From: Bombyx mori
Taxonomy: Eukaryota > Arthropoda > Insecta > Lepidoptera > Bombycidae
Assembly: GCF_030269925.1 (NCBI RefSeq)
Contig: NC_085109.1
Coordinates: 620,001-684,000, forward strand
Length of the DNA stretch: 64,000 nucleotides
Direction: 5' to 3'
Shown: piece after piece, positions 29,601-40,960 of the stretch
Layout: the number at the start of each line of letters is the position of its first letter
Position numbering within the stretch: position 1 is the first letter of the stretch
Notes under the pieces: generated by a model
The model's database searches: none
Seen by the model: only the letters and a program-made list of their open reading frames with translations
What the model was told of the DNA's origin: nothing
Translations under genes and position numbers: made by a program

Positions 29601-30701
29601 GGTTCAATTGTTTACACGTCCTATCTTTCCTATGCCTTTTTATACACGTTATATACTTTGTCAATTTTCCAAACCTGATTTACTGTTGTACTTTACTAGC
29701 AGATTCTCATATTATTACCCCTACCACCTATTACTAACCTATTATTACTCATGTGCATACTGTAAGTTTGCATAAACAAGTAGGTAGGTACCTACGTTTA
29801 ACACCAAGCAGTTGTATAATGCTGCCTGATTATATAGAACTACGACTGCACATCTCATTAATGTCATTCCCGCTGTTATCCCTACTTGTGGGCTCACAAA
29901 TCAGCTTAGCCCTGAGCTGGTTTATTCCACTAAATTGTAGCAAGTACCTAGCTTTATGTTTTATTTTGGTTTATTCCATTTCTATAAATTCCAGTCGTAT
30001 TTACCTTCGTATTGCACAATTAACATGATTAATGTTGTTAAACAGTCTATACGGCTGCTGTTATTTGAAGCCATAACACAATTTATTCGTACAGGGCTCT
30101 AAAAGGAATGATTTTACCAGTTTCAGAACTAGATGGCGTTAGTAATGTGTTTTTTCAAATAATATCACAATATTTATTTTAGTTTTATTCTATGTTTGCT
30201 AAACACAATAAATAGCCTTTAGTAGATACGAAAAAAAGATCGAACCATTCCGAGTAATAATAAAGAAAAGAAAGAATGTTAAATAAATATGAAGAGAATG
30301 AGAAATATGAAGAAAAATTAATGTTATGAAATTCATTCACTCAAAATAAATATTCTGAGCCGGAATCCAATCTCTAGCCAAGAACGATAGAGTGTTTTAC
30401 ATTTCTTTTGTGAGTATCTTTTATATTTTTTTTTACCCTAGCCATTTTGCTCGCGACGAACTAATTAACGACACAATGACATCTGGTATTAAGTGGTTAC
30501 CGCCGTTTACAAACATCACATTATTAATTATTAGTTTAGATTCCCAAAGATGAATGCCTCGTTTGAATCCTAAAATCAGTGAATTAATTGCGCTGCTACC
30601 ATTTTGTTAGGAGATCGAACGCATAATTATTATATACGACGAAGGGAATCTAAGGAGAATACCGGTGTGGATTTGCCAACCGACATTAACAGTGTTCTTG
30701 T
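29601..30701. other. AT-rich spacer, nothing recognised
   Basis: Short open frames only, without support. Confidence 0.4.
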
Positions 30702-30831
30702 AACGAGGCTTGCTGAGAGTTCTCAATGGTAAGCAGCGGCTTGTCTCTGTCCCTGGCATTGCTGATGACCATGAGCGACATTAATCACTTACCATCAGGT
30801 GGGTTGCATGCTGGTCTGCCTGCAAAAAAAA
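30702..30831 (+). mobile_element. LINE family A, 3' end fragment
   Basis: gtaagcagcggcttgtctctg, cttaccatcaggtgggt and a ctgcctgcaaaaaaaa tail. Confidence 0.8.
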
Positions 30832-30840
30832 GCCGAGATT

Positions 30841-30879
30841 TACTGGTGGTAGTGGTGTTGTAAGTTCGTACGGGTAGGT
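30841..30879 (+). repeat. Bm1-type SINE, start fragment
   Basis: actggtggtag to acgggtagg only; abuts the tail of an inverted Bm1, so the two SINE pieces meet in opposite orientation. Confidence 0.6.
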
Positions 30880-31073
30880 TTTTTTTCATTATTGGTTAGG
30901 TGGGTGGACGAGCTCACAGCCCCCTGGTGTTAAGTAGTTACTGGAGCTCATAGACATCTACAACGTAAATGCGCCACACACCTTGAGATATAAGTTCTAA
31001 AGTTTTTTTTTTTTTTTTTTTTTTTATTGCCTTTGTAGGCAGACGGGCATACGGCCCACCTGATGGTGAGTGG

Positions 31074-34037
31074 TTACCGTCGCCCATGGACTTCAGCAAT
31101 GCCAGGGGCAGAGCCAAGCCGCTGCCTACCGCTTAATACTCTCCACAAGCCTCGTTTGAAGAAGGACATGTCATAGCGCTCGGGAAACACCGAGGAGGGG
31201 AGCTCATTCCATAGCCGGATGGTACGTGGCAAAAAAGATCTCTGGAAACGCACTGTGGATGACCGCAGTGGCTCCAGGTAGTATGGATGAACTCTACTCC
31301 GGTGGCGGGCGGTGCGATGGTAAAAACGAGATGCTGGTATCATCTCGAACAATTCCTCAGAGCACTCCCCATGGAACATACGGTATAAAATACAGAGGGA
31401 ACCGAAGTCCCTCCGCAGACCCAGAGGCTCCAAACGATCCGAGAGAATGGGATTATCGACAATCCGAACGGCCCTCCTCTGTATGGAGTCAAATGGAAGA
31501 AGCTGGTATTTGGGAGCCCCGGCCCAGAGATGGGAGCAGTACTCCATGCGAGGTCGGACTTGTGCTTTATAAAGCAAAAGTCTTTGTCCAGGCGTGAAGT
31601 ACCGCTTCGCTCTGTTGAGGACTCCCAGCATTTTGGACGCCAACTTGGCTTTGCCTTCCAAATGACTCCGAAACTGGACATCGCTCGAAACGTCGACCCC
31701 AAGTATCCCGATACTCTCGGAAGGTTGCAGGGATACTCCTTGGAATTGCGGCGCCATGACAAAGGGGTCCTTCTTCGCAGTGAACGCGCAAACTTGTGTC
31801 TTTATCGGGTTGAATTGAACCAAGTTCAATTCACCCCATTCGGAGACTCGCCCCAGAGAGTTCTCCACTTCAGACACAAGTTTTGATCGTCTCTCTTGCA
31901 CCACGCTCCGAGAGAGACTCTGATGGCCGATATATCGCGCATCCCCCGTGCTATCATCTGCATAGCAATGCATGCCATCAATAGACAGCATGTCATTGAT
32001 ATACAGGATGAAAAGCGTGGGGGAGAGCACCGAACCTTGTGGAACGCCAGCGTTAATGGTCATGGTATCAGAACAGTCACCGTCTACAACGACCGTGACG
32101 CTCCGCCCATCCAAAAAGCTAGCGATCCACTTGCAGAGACCCTCGGGGATTCCGTAAGATGGTAACTTCGATAGAAGTGCCCTATGCCAGACCCTGTCGA
32201 AGGCCTTCGCGATATCAAGGCTCACAGCAAGAGCCTCGCCCTTGCTCTCCAAGGCTTCAGCCCACCTGTGAGTAAGGTATACAAGAAGATCGCCAGCTGA
32301 GCGACCGTGACGGAAACCGTACTGTCGGTCACTGATCAGCTGGCGATCTTCAAGATACTTCAGGAGTTGTGTGTTTATAATTCGCTCCATCACCTTGGAA
32401 AGCAAGGAAGTTATCGCGATAGGCCTGTAGCTCGATGGGTCCGACCGGTCACCCTTCTTGGGGATAGGGTGGACGTGGGCGGTCTTCCATGAAGACGGAA
32501 CCCTGTTAGTGCAATAAGAGAGGCGATACAAACGCGTTAGCGCAGGTGTCAGCTCAGGGGCGCACGTTTTCAAAACCACTGCGGGGATGCCGTCTGGCCC
32601 ACTCGACTTATGGACGTCCAGGAGTCGGAGCTCCCGCCTGACTGCACACTGTGTGAAGCAGATATCCGGCAGGGAGCTATCACACCGGGGGATGTTCGGT
32701 GGTGTGGCACCCCCGTCGTCCACAGTCGAGTTCGAGGCGAAGAGTTTGACCAGAAGGTCAGCCTTCTCTTTCGCGCTGTGGGCCAGATTGTCATCGGACT
32801 TGCGCAGTGGTGGGAGACTAGACCTGCAAAAGTTTCCTTCTGCAGCTTTGGCGAGCGACCAAAAAGCACGGCTCCCGGAGGGATAGCTCTTCAATCGCTC
32901 GCCAACTCTAGCAACGTGCTCCGACTTCGCCTTGGCAATTACCTTCTTGTAGGACCTGGAAGCGGCGTTATATTTCCGCCTTTCCCCTGAGATGTTAGGA
33001 TCCCGACGTCTCCTGGCATTATCCCATGCCACGTATGCGGACCGCTTGAGGCGTGCAGCATCCCTGCTGGCATTGTTATACCAGGGTCTGCTGCGACCCC
33101 CAACGGGCACTTCAGAGGAGGGAATAAACAATTCCATCCCCTGGAGCACCACGTCTTTAAGACGGTCCGCACAGACGTCAGGATCAGCAGAGGGAAAGCA
33201 GAACCGCCCCCATGGGTAGGATGCGTAAAATTCACGCAATCCATCCCAATCTGCTGACATATACCGCCAAACTCTTCGATACCCGGTCGTCGTTCGACGA
33301 TCAGGACAAGAGAGTGGTACGGCAGCACGAATAAGGCAGTGATCAGACGATCCAAGCGGAGCGTCGACCACCACACTGTATCCGGCCGGATCTGTGGTCA
33401 GCAGAAGGTCCAACAAAGAAGGCTCGTGCCCCTCGATATCTGGGACACGGGTGGGCTGTGTCACCAGCTGGGAGAAACCGTAGGCCAAGGCGAAATCGTA
33501 GGCAGTCCGACCCGGGAGGTCAGTGGTTCTGGACCCCAACCACTCTTGGTGGTGAGCGTTAAAGTCTCCAAGAACCACCACCTCCGCAGATGGGTACTGC
33601 TCAAGCACGCGGTTAGTCCCCTCTTGCACATGCTCAAACAGAGCTGAACCTGCATCACTGCTGTGGGACCTGTACAGGCACGCGTAGATTCGGCTACGGC
33701 CCCCGTGATCTACGCGCAGCCACAAGAGGGACAGGTCCCGTTGTTCGAGGCCCCGAAGACGGCGACAACAGACATCAGCCCGGACGAATACGCACACCCC
33801 GGCTTTACGCAGGAAGTTGTGCTCCAATACGTAGCCGGGGTACTCAAGGTATGAGGTATCATCCGGAGCAGATATCTGCGTCTCCGTTAAAAAAAGCAGG
33901 GCAGGCTGCGCCGTCTCAAGGTGGTGGTGTACGGCGTCAAGGTTGCTATGTAGGCCCCTGACATTGCTGAAATCCACATTAAATGTGGAATGGGGAACCG
34001 CCTGTGAAACCCTTTTCTTTTTTTTTGTCGACTTCAT
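31074..34037 (-). CDS. endonuclease-reverse transcriptase of LINE A (jockey/CR1-like)
   Basis: 987 aa, open throughout. Residues about 18-240 are an APE-type endonuclease: N25, E52, D158 with N160 in LGDFN, and S231-D232-H233. A basic linker follows, then reverse transcriptase about 470-760: PIPKKGDRSDPSSYRPI, catalytic D608 in SLDIAKAFDRV, AGVPQGSVLSP at 663-673 and YADD at 692-695. The C-terminus contains the LPRTIRLWNELP block and ends without a zinc knuckle. The protein would nick target DNA and copy the LINE RNA from the nick. A separate ORF1 is not evident in the 640-bp leader, so either it is missing or the element has one frame. The intact frame and few substitutions point to a young copy. 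The clade (jockey or CR1) is not decided. Confidence 0.93.
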   Translation of the reverse strand: MKSTKKKKRVSQAVPHSTFNVDFSNVRGLHSNLDAVHHHLETAQPALLFLTETQISAPDDTSYLEYPGYVLEHNFLRKAGVCVFVRADVCCRRLRGLEQRDLSLLWLRVDHGGRSRIYACLYRSHSSDAGSALFEHVQEGTNRVLEQYPSAEVVVLGDFNAHHQEWLGSRTTDLPGRTAYDFALAYGFSQLVTQPTRVPDIEGHEPSLLDLLLTTDPAGYSVVVDAPLGSSDHCLIRAAVPLSCPDRRTTTGYRRVWRYMSADWDGLREFYASYPWGRFCFPSADPDVCADRLKDVVLQGMELFIPSSEVPVGGRSRPWYNNASRDAARLKRSAYVAWDNARRRRDPNISGERRKYNAASRSYKKVIAKAKSEHVARVGERLKSYPSGSRAFWSLAKAAEGNFCRSSLPPLRKSDDNLAHSAKEKADLLVKLFASNSTVDDGGATPPNIPRCDSSLPDICFTQCAVRRELRLLDVHKSSGPDGIPAVVLKTCAPELTPALTRLYRLSYCTNRVPSSWKTAHVHPIPKKGDRSDPSSYRPIAITSLLSKVMERIINTQLLKYLEDRQLISDRQYGFRHGRSAGDLLVYLTHRWAEALESKGEALAVSLDIAKAFDRVWHRALLSKLPSYGIPEGLCKWIASFLDGRSVTVVVDGDCSDTMTINAGVPQGSVLSPTLFILYINDMLSIDGMHCYADDSTGDARYIGHQSLSRSVVQERRSKLVSEVENSLGRVSEWGELNLVQFNPIKTQVCAFTAKKDPFVMAPQFQGVSLQPSESIGILGVDVSSDVQFRSHLEGKAKLASKMLGVLNRAKRYFTPGQRLLLYKAQVRPRMEYCSHLWAGAPKYQLLPFDSIQRRAVRIVDNPILSDRLEPLGLRRDFGSLCILYRMFHGECSEELFEMIPASRFYHRTARHRSRVHPYYLEPLRSSTVRFQRSFLPRTIRLWNELPSSVFPERYDMSFFKRGLWRVLSGRQRLGSAPGIAEVHGRR

Positions 34038-34678
34038 AGTTCAATTTTCGGAGAGTAGGATTAGGAGAGGTAGGATGTTGGAGGTGAGATAGAGGCAACA
34101 CCTGAATGAAGCGCGGAACATAGTACGTGCTCGATCACGGATTGCGTGAGAGACCGACGCAGGGCATGGAAGGGCCCCCAGTCCACTCTGCATGCGATCG
34201 CCGGGATCCACTCCGGTCTCCGACTCCGGCACGACGACCGCACGACAGGATTTTACACCGGTTGGCGGGACAGCTTCCCGGGGCGGAGTTTAGTAGAGAC
34301 ACCCGGGTTCAGGTCCCCTACTGACCGGCGGGCGGCAGCGGGTACCGTTTCACTGGGTCTCCCTATACCCCCGTCAAACAATCACGCCCCGCGAGTTCGC
34401 ACGCACGTCTGCTCCGCAAGTTCCAGGCGTCACCAAGACTCACCCCCAACAAGGAAGGGGAAAGGGAAGGGATAGAGCTGGCTCTCCAACCCACACGCCG
34501 GAACACAGCTAGGCTATTTGGCGGCGGACTCTAGTTGGAGGGTTGTCGCCAGCCAGTCGGACTAGGTCCTACCACCGGTTATGTTTTCGGCTCCCGTTTA
34601 GCACCACCCAGGGGTCACTTGTAGGGAATCGCGGGTTAAACCTACGGAAGCGGGAAGCACCAACCCCCAATTCCGTCT
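34038..34678 (-). other. GC-rich 5' region of LINE A
   Basis: Lies upstream of the LINE frame in the sense direction. GC-rich, with no long frame of credible content. Probably the untranslated leader and internal promoter. Confidence 0.55.
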
Positions 34679-34743
34679 CCGTATAGTTCCAACGGCTGCT
34701 CCGCCTTTCAAACCGAAACGCATTTCTGCTTCACGGCAGAAAT

Positions 34744-35083
34744 TCCCAAAGCACGTCATTACGGATCCTCCTGATCCATTAACGGTGCTTTTAGGCACCA
34801 CAAGCACCGGTCACCGTCCTCGTCGAACCCGTCGCTTGCGACGAAGGGCTCGACGAGCGAACTAACCCATAGACACAGCCCACTGAGTTTCTCGCCGGAT
34901 CTTCTCAGTGGGTCGCGTTTCCGATCCGGTGGTAGATTCAGCGAAGCACTGCTCTTGCTAGGGTCAGTGTTAGCAACTCTCCGGTTGAGCCCCGCGAGCT
35001 CACCTACTAACGTTAGGGTGAAGCTGAAATAGCCTCTCAAGGCTATCAGCATAGGTAGGAAAAAAAAAAAAAAAAAAAAAAAA
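34744..35083 (+). mobile_element. LINE family B, 3' end, inserted in the same Bm1
   Basis: 340 bp ending in a 24-base A-run (35060-35083). A 9-bp duplication ggcagaaat flanks it at 34735-34743 and 35084-35092. Contains the last codons, stop and 3' region with the 9-bp stem. Confidence 0.92.
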
Positions 35084-35147
35084 GGCAGAAATAGGCGGGG
35101 TGGTGGTACCTGCCCGTGCCGACTCACAAGACGTCCTACCACCAGTA

Positions 35148-35892
35148 AAAAACTACTATTGTGCCTATCAGCCGCAAAGCTTTTATGCGTGATCATTTGA
35201 AGAGTGTCATACTAGTAACACAATACACCTGAGACTTCGATCTTCGACGGGTAGCAGTACTGACCACTTCACCCCAGATGGGATCTGAGCTTCTTCAACC
35301 ATTTAAGCAATAAAAAATGTGAGTTAGATTCAGTCTAGATATTTCCGTGGCCGTGTAATAAGTATCCAGCTACATCTAAGTGAAGTCACTCCCATATTTG
35401 GTTACACCAAGTGCTTACGTACACGCCTAGACGGCCTGGGTGAGTTAGCTACTGTGTGTATTGTGCTAATAATACCAAGTGTAGCTCTGCATACAAGGTA
35501 TTATCGTATTTTACTACAAAATTTATATCAGTAGGTATGCGAACGCTTTTGTTACCTGACCGACTTGAATGCAGGCATTAGGGGAACGTTGATCAGTATT
35601 CTTTATGGATGACACCGAAAAATTCGTTTTAAGGTTCGTCTTGTATCTTTATGTCTGTGTAACGAAATCTATGAACGTAATGTTTACAGAATGCAAGCAG
35701 TCCCGATTAACTAGAACTATGCTCACGTTTGGGGGATCAATGACGTTACAGTTATTATTATTGCTATGACCTAATGTTAATTTCTAGGATAGGCGTTGTT
35801 TATAATCTTTTTGAAGATTTGGTGTAGAGAGAAAGAGAGAGAACATACTTTATTGCACACAAAACACAATTAACATTAGTAAACAATCAACA
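35148..35892. other. spacer, nothing recognised
   Basis: An agagagaaagagagaga run occurs at 35826-35842, followed by a catactttattgcacac word. No gene seen. Confidence 0.4.
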
Positions 35893-36054
35893 AGAGTGGG
35901 TCGTGTTTCCGATCCGGTGGTAGATTCTGCGAAGCACGGATCTTGCTAGGGTTCGTGTTAGCAACGTCGTCAGGTTTGAGCTCCGTGAGCTCACCTACTA
36001 GTTCATTGAATCTAGAATAGTCCCTCGAGGTTACTAGAATAGGTAGGAAAAAAT
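35893..36054 (+). mobile_element. LINE family B, 3' end fragment
   Basis: Starts in the gagtgggtcg part of the stem's right arm and ends ataggtaggaaaaaa. The left arm is lost by truncation. Confidence 0.85.
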
Positions 36055-36247
36055 ACAGTTACGCTTGTACAATGAGCGGTCTTATCGCTAAAAGCGATTT
36101 CTTCCAGACAACCGTTTAATTAACAGAAATTCTGGAAAATGATGATGATTGGTGTAGATAGGCAGACTTTGAGAATGAGGCCGATTTACTGCATAAGCTC
36201 ATGTGTTTTTTAGGAAGGAAGGATTACTGGTGGCCCGATTGTCTTTT

Positions 36248-36775
36248 TTGTTTTTTTTTTATGTTTGAAGTATTATTGCTGTCCCGGAGACCTTTCCAGC
36301 TTCACCAGGACAGAAAGGCGAGCACGGGATCAGCCCGGAGGGTTGGGGTTTGGCAACAGAGTGACCTAATTGCTCAAAGGCAGCTGCTTTCCAAATGTAT
36401 TTACTACTGGATTGGAATCCCGACCCCCTGAGAACATCCGGCGACAAACTCAGCGGGCTGATGTACCTGGCGGGCTGATGGGTTAGGTTACACTCTTTGC
36501 AGAGTCCGACGAATACGATTCTCGGTGTCCCTAAAGCTACTCCTAGTGTTAGACATGCAGGCAACTAATAAAGTTAGTAAATAAACAAAGTTAGTGGATC
36601 TGATGGATCCGTAAAGACGTGTCTACTGCGTTAACGATGACTGGCCCCTGCTTAAACCGGAGTTGAAGAGTTGTCAGCGGCGGCAACGATAAGGTGATTA
36701 TTATGACGCATGGTCTTATCAAAGTACCGCTCCAATGGTGACTTCAGATGTTTCCTGATAGATGAGGTCATGTTT
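36248..36775 (-). mobile_element. LINE family C, 3' fragment
   Basis: T-run at 36250-36259; then the cctttccagcttcaccagga and acatccggcgacaaactcagcgggctgatg blocks, as in 18807 and 39952. Frames broken. Confidence 0.78.
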
Positions 36776-37263
36776 TACGTTTTCTTTATACTTATAAGTA
36801 ACTGGTCAGTTTTTGGCAGTCAAAAGATTGGAGCACCGGAGAAGACTATGGCTTCGTGCTACCCTATTCTTCCCCATACAATGACTGTGCAAATATTTTT
36901 AAGCAATAAAGGGTTGCTTTTCTGACAATATGCTGAAGCGCGTCGGAGACCGATTCACCGAGAACTCAACTAGGTATATTCCTGATTCGATACAATATCA
37001 CGATAATTTCGAATCAATTCCAATACGACACTAGTATAATTCTGAACTGTTTATGTCGGATGCATATTGTGCTTCTTCACGCAAATTATCGGAAATTTAT
37101 AGGCACGTTTATTTTATTTTAACTTTGTGGAGAGAAATGACAAACTTGCCATAGAAGCGTTGATTTTTTTATATTCGTATAAGTGTATTCACTCTGTCTT
37201 TCGCTGATGGCACCTTCGCTGATGGCATTGTACGAAGTAAGTTATGACGGAAGCGCCCTTTCT
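36776..37263. other. spacer, nothing recognised
   Basis: No supported feature. Confidence 0.35.
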
Positions 37264-37470
37264 ATTTATTTATTGCAGCGATGTGCCAACGAGCTCGGGA
37301 TGAATCTGGTGTTATGTGGTTAACAGAGTCCATAGACATCATGCCATAGGTACCGCGACACACATTGAGACATGAGGTAGACACTTCAATTGTATTATCT
37401 AACACCCTTCAAACTGAAACACATGGGTACTTTGCGATACAAATGTATGGTGGTACCAGTGCAGGATCAC
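37264..37470 (-). mobile_element. Bm1-type SINE, strongly diverged
   Basis: Order of blocks is kept (ttattgc, gagctcgg, ctggtgttatgtggttaa, agtccatagacatc, cacacattgagac, cccttcaaactgaaacaca) but with many changes. An old copy. Confidence 0.65.
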
Positions 37471-38603
37471 AATATACCCTACCAGTAGCTGATCGCAATA
37501 TTCTCAATCTTCTCTCTCTCTGCCTATTCTCTAGAGATTGCCTTAGTCTCCTCACGACACCCACGGGAAGAGATGTGGTGGTAACATTCTCGGCTGAACA
37601 CTACTTGATCGTAATAAAAATCAGTCAAAATTATTTTGCCTATCTATCCCAAAATTGTTTAATCTCTCGTAGGTAATACATAAATTAAATTTCGCTTTTA
37701 TTACTTTAATATTACACTAACACGATATTCTGTTAATTTTATGTTAGCTAATTAAATTGTTTCGGTCATGTAGGCATTCATTTTAGGTACGTAGATACCT
37801 ACATAATATTTATCATACTTTGAGATAATTGCTACTTAGAAAAGTCACATTCGATTCAAGGACAAAACGAATACTCTATCTCTGTCGACCAACAGTAAAA
37901 TCAATACGTTCGACAGAGATAGAAGAGAGTGTAAGAATCGCTGTTGCTAGGTCTTGTAGCCTTGTCTGTCTTGTGGAATTTTTATATGTTCGTCTCTATC
38001 GCTTGCGTTGCCAGACAGTCTGTCGCCATTACGCATTGTCATGAGTCAACGGTGTTGAAGTAACGTAGCTGTAAAATTATAGTTTTTGACTTTTATTTAG
38101 TTTTTAATAATATTTTTTTAAATTAAATTTATCCGCTACAATACTGTTTGAATGAGCTGATTTTAAATAGTGTGAGTTTGTAAGTTAAATTGAATACTGC
38201 TTTGGTTTTGTTTTTGTGTCATACTATATACTTGTATTTTTTTCTAACTAGGTGCCTGTAGAGATCCTAGTAAATCTCGTCAATCTCGTCTAATCGGCAG
38301 CTACCTGCTACCAACTTTGTGTAAAAATAAACTATAAATCAGATACATATTAAAAAATATTTCCAAATTTTTTATTTATTGAGCTACACCCTTTTAATTC
38401 TCGCCGCAATATGACGTCATAAAACATTCAATGCCATAATAACATAGTAGAGGTACCTACATTACATTTGATTACCGTGTGTTTACAGTTAGAATAAGTT
38501 ATCATAATTTCGAAAGCCGCAACTGAAATTGATATAAACCTATACAAGACTAAAAACTTAAGTAGCTTTTGTCATATTTTAGTAATTATGTATTACGTCA
38601 TCT
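37471..38603. other. AT-rich spacer with a hairpin
   Basis: Holds the 13-bp inverted repeat at 37876-37922. No exon is supported. Confidence 0.4.
37876..37922. repeat. 13-bp perfect inverted repeat
   Basis: Arms ctatctctgtcga (37876-37888) and tcgacagagatag (37910-37922) with a 21-base loop. Confidence 0.85.
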
Positions 38604-39200
38604 TCTATATAATAAAAGAAAGTCATGTTAGTTACACTATTTTTAGCTCAAGAACGGCTGATCTGATTTGACTGAAAATTGGTGGGGAGGTAGCTTAGAA
38701 CCAGGAGAAGGACATAGGGTACTTTTTATTACATTCCCGCGAGACGGGACATAAAACGTGGTATAACAAAACGCAACTGGTATGGAATAACAAAACGCAA
38801 CTGGCAGCTAAACATAATATATTTTAAGGTTAAGTGAGTCGTCTATTATCAAAGGTGGCAATCTGTGCATTTGGACAAAAAAATGTTATTGATATGTCAA
38901 TACAGATTGATTTGAATATAATCGTCTCCTTCAAAGAATACGGTTCAAAACCTGCATTAAATAAAGGTTAATAGTTAACCTGTTATTTATCTAAGATGTC
39001 TTTCCGAAGAGTTTTGTGACTGCCAATGGAATACAAAGTCAATAATTCGTTTTTCTGATTTACCAATAATTATCCAAAGGTCAGATTGCCGGCTTTGATA
39101 ATAGTCGACTCAAGTATAGTCGAATTTCGAAGTTGACCGATTGACGTGTTTGAAACAAACCGTGAGGCGGAACAAAGTTAGCTGGGTCCGCTGGTTATAA
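38604..39200 (+). repeat. unclassified non-autonomous repeat with moth-type ends
   Basis: Starts atataataaaagaaagtcatg and ctcaagaacggctgatctgattt, ends cgtgaggcggaacaaagttagctgggtccgc. The start and end phrases are like those of 60998-61303, so both may be relatives. The middle holds a small tandem pair (caaaacgcaactgg twice at 38768-38800). Confidence 0.5.
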
Positions 39201-39362
39201 ATAGAAATAATGTTCATTTTCTAAGCAAAAAAATATAATTATAGGAATCTTCTATTTTGTAAGACCGTTGTAATGAGGAGACATCATGGCCGACCGTTGA
39301 ACTCAATCGAGTTCCATTGCGTGCAAGCGGTATTGGTTATTAATTATTATTATTTTATTTTA

Positions 39363-39592
39363 ACTGGTGGCAAGACCTCTTGTGAGTCCGCACGGGTAGC
39401 TACCACCACCCCGCCTATTTCTGCCGTGAAGCAGTAATGCGTTTCGGTTTGAAGGGTAGGGCAGCCGTTGTAACTATACTGAGATCTTAGAACTTATATC
39501 TGAAGGTGGGTGGCGCATTCACGTTATAGATGTCTATGGGCTCCAGTAACCACTTAACATCAGGTGGACTGTGAGATCGTCCACCCATCAAG
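39363..39592 (+). mobile_element. Bm1-type SINE, tail lost
   Basis: Normal body to cgtccacccatc, then unrelated sequence without the A-run. Confidence 0.85.
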
Positions 39593-39747
39593 GTCATGAA
39601 AGCTTAAAATCAGTTTTAACATCGTCGTACCATCAAAATACCCTTTGATCGATATATTTTACTACTGGGAACAAAGCCAATAAAATATGGAACCGTCTGG
39701 AACGTTGATCATCGACTCTAATAGGTACATCTCGAGGTATCCATATT

Positions 39748-39780
39748 TCTTTTTATTTATTTATTTATTTATTTATTTAT
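39748..39780 (+). repeat. (ATTT)n microsatellite
   Basis: About seven tttattta-type units in a row. Confidence 0.8.
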
Positions 39781-39951
39781 GTACACACAGAAAACAAGAC
39801 ACAGTACAGAGTAATAGGAAAATTATGTACAAAGGCACTGCTTATTTCTTTGAGAAATCTCTTCCAGCAGACCTGCGAGAGGATAATGAGAATAATAATA
39901 AAAAGTGATAAGTGAGTGATTTCTTGTAGTCTTCAGTAGTGGATATGGAAG

Positions 39952-40255
39952 TTTTCTTTATGATCGAGGGATTACTGGTGGCTCGGAGGCCTTTTCAGTT
40001 TCACCAGGATAGGTGGGCGAGCCAGGACTCAGCCAGAAGGATGGGATTTGCTAATAGCTGCCCGAGCGCCTCCGAAGGAGACCTACCAACTCAAGAGTAA
40101 CTGCTACGCGAATGAATCTACTACCGGATCGGAATCGCGACCCGCTGAGAAGATCCGGCGAAAAACTCAGCGGGCTGATGTTTAGAGTAGGTTGCACATC
40201 GAATTCTTTGTCGAGTTAGACGAGTACGGTTACCGGTGTCCCTGAGCTAAAAGCG
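39952..40255 (-). mobile_element. LINE family C, 3' fragment
   Basis: Has the perfect 9-bp stem cccgctgag (40141-40149) with ctcagcggg (40166-40174). The loop is 16 bases, as in LINE B. Confidence 0.8.
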
Positions 40256-40632
40256 TCAAATATAAAGGTTAGGTTATGGAAGTGATAATTTGGAGTAAAC
40301 ACAAAAAATAAACTTGACTATAAACAATAGTAATGTTTGTAATGAAATAAAAATAAAACATTGAAGAAACTAATTAACACATCGTTAAAGCCTGTGCCTT
40401 TTCATATGATACGTGGTTTTCATATTATATATTAGAAACGGTTTATATGCTACGATTTTAATTCGATATCGCAACGTCTGGTATAAATGAGAAATAATAG
40501 ACTTTGGCTAAGGAAAGATCAATGTAGCGTCTGAAGATTGCAACGATGAACCGTTTTAAAATGTCTCGGTTATCTGTATTACAATTTTTTATAGTGCAGT
40601 CCAGATCAAATATTCCGCAATTCATATGTATT
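40256..40632. other. AT-rich spacer, nothing recognised
   Basis: No supported feature. Confidence 0.35.
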
Positions 40633-40850
40633 TTGCTGGTGGTAGCTTAAATTTATTAATGGTAGGGCGACTTGTGAGCCAATACAGCTAAACCGTCAAG
40701 CTATGACCGTCAAGTCAAACATACACCGTGTGCCCCCTAGGCGTGGACATATGGTAGGAGGTTTGGCCTCCTGCTCGAAAAAAAAGCCTATTTCTGCCGA
40801 GAAGCAGTAATGCGTTCCGGTTTCAAAGTGGAACAGCCGTTACAATACAA
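40633..40850 (+). repeat. broken Bm1-type SINE
   Basis: A tggtggtag and an attaatggtagggcgacttgtgag start are separated from the cctatttctgccgagaagcagtaatgcg block by about 90 bp of unrelated sequence. Confidence 0.45.
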
Positions 40851-40889
40851 TTAGTTTTAGATATGGGGTCTTGGGGGTTATTATATGAG

Positions 40890-40960
40890 GGGATAATGGG
40901 AGGAGATGGTCACGACCCTCAGACATGAGGAATGCGACTCAGGGAGGGAGGATCGGGTTT
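40890..40960 (+). repeat. possible RTE tail relic
   Basis: agatggtcacgaccctcagacatgagg resembles the end regions of the RTE copies at 56330-56355 and 60058-60080. Confidence 0.35.

Larger units (their letters stand above)
31003..34678 (-). mobile_element. LINE family A, near full length, inserted in Bm1
   Basis: A 23-base T-run at 31003-31025 is the A-tail. Then come a short 3' untranslated region, the intact frame 34037-31074 and about 640 bp of GC-rich 5' region. The 5' border near 34678 is inferred from where Bm1 resumes (gtctc-gtatagtt). The junction duplication is too short or degraded to define. Confidence 0.9.
30880..35147 (-). mobile_element. Bm1-type SINE split twice by LINE insertions
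   Basis: Three pieces of one minus-strand SINE in order: 30880-31002, about 34679-34743 and 35084-35147. Joining them gives one ordinary Bm1 body. LINE A lies in the first gap and LINE B in the second. Confidence 0.88.

Noticed and set aside
34041..34232. Possible ORF1 upstream of the LINE A frame
   Set aside because: Short, with no zinc knuckle or RNA-binding motif; the GC-rich leader gives open frames by chance.
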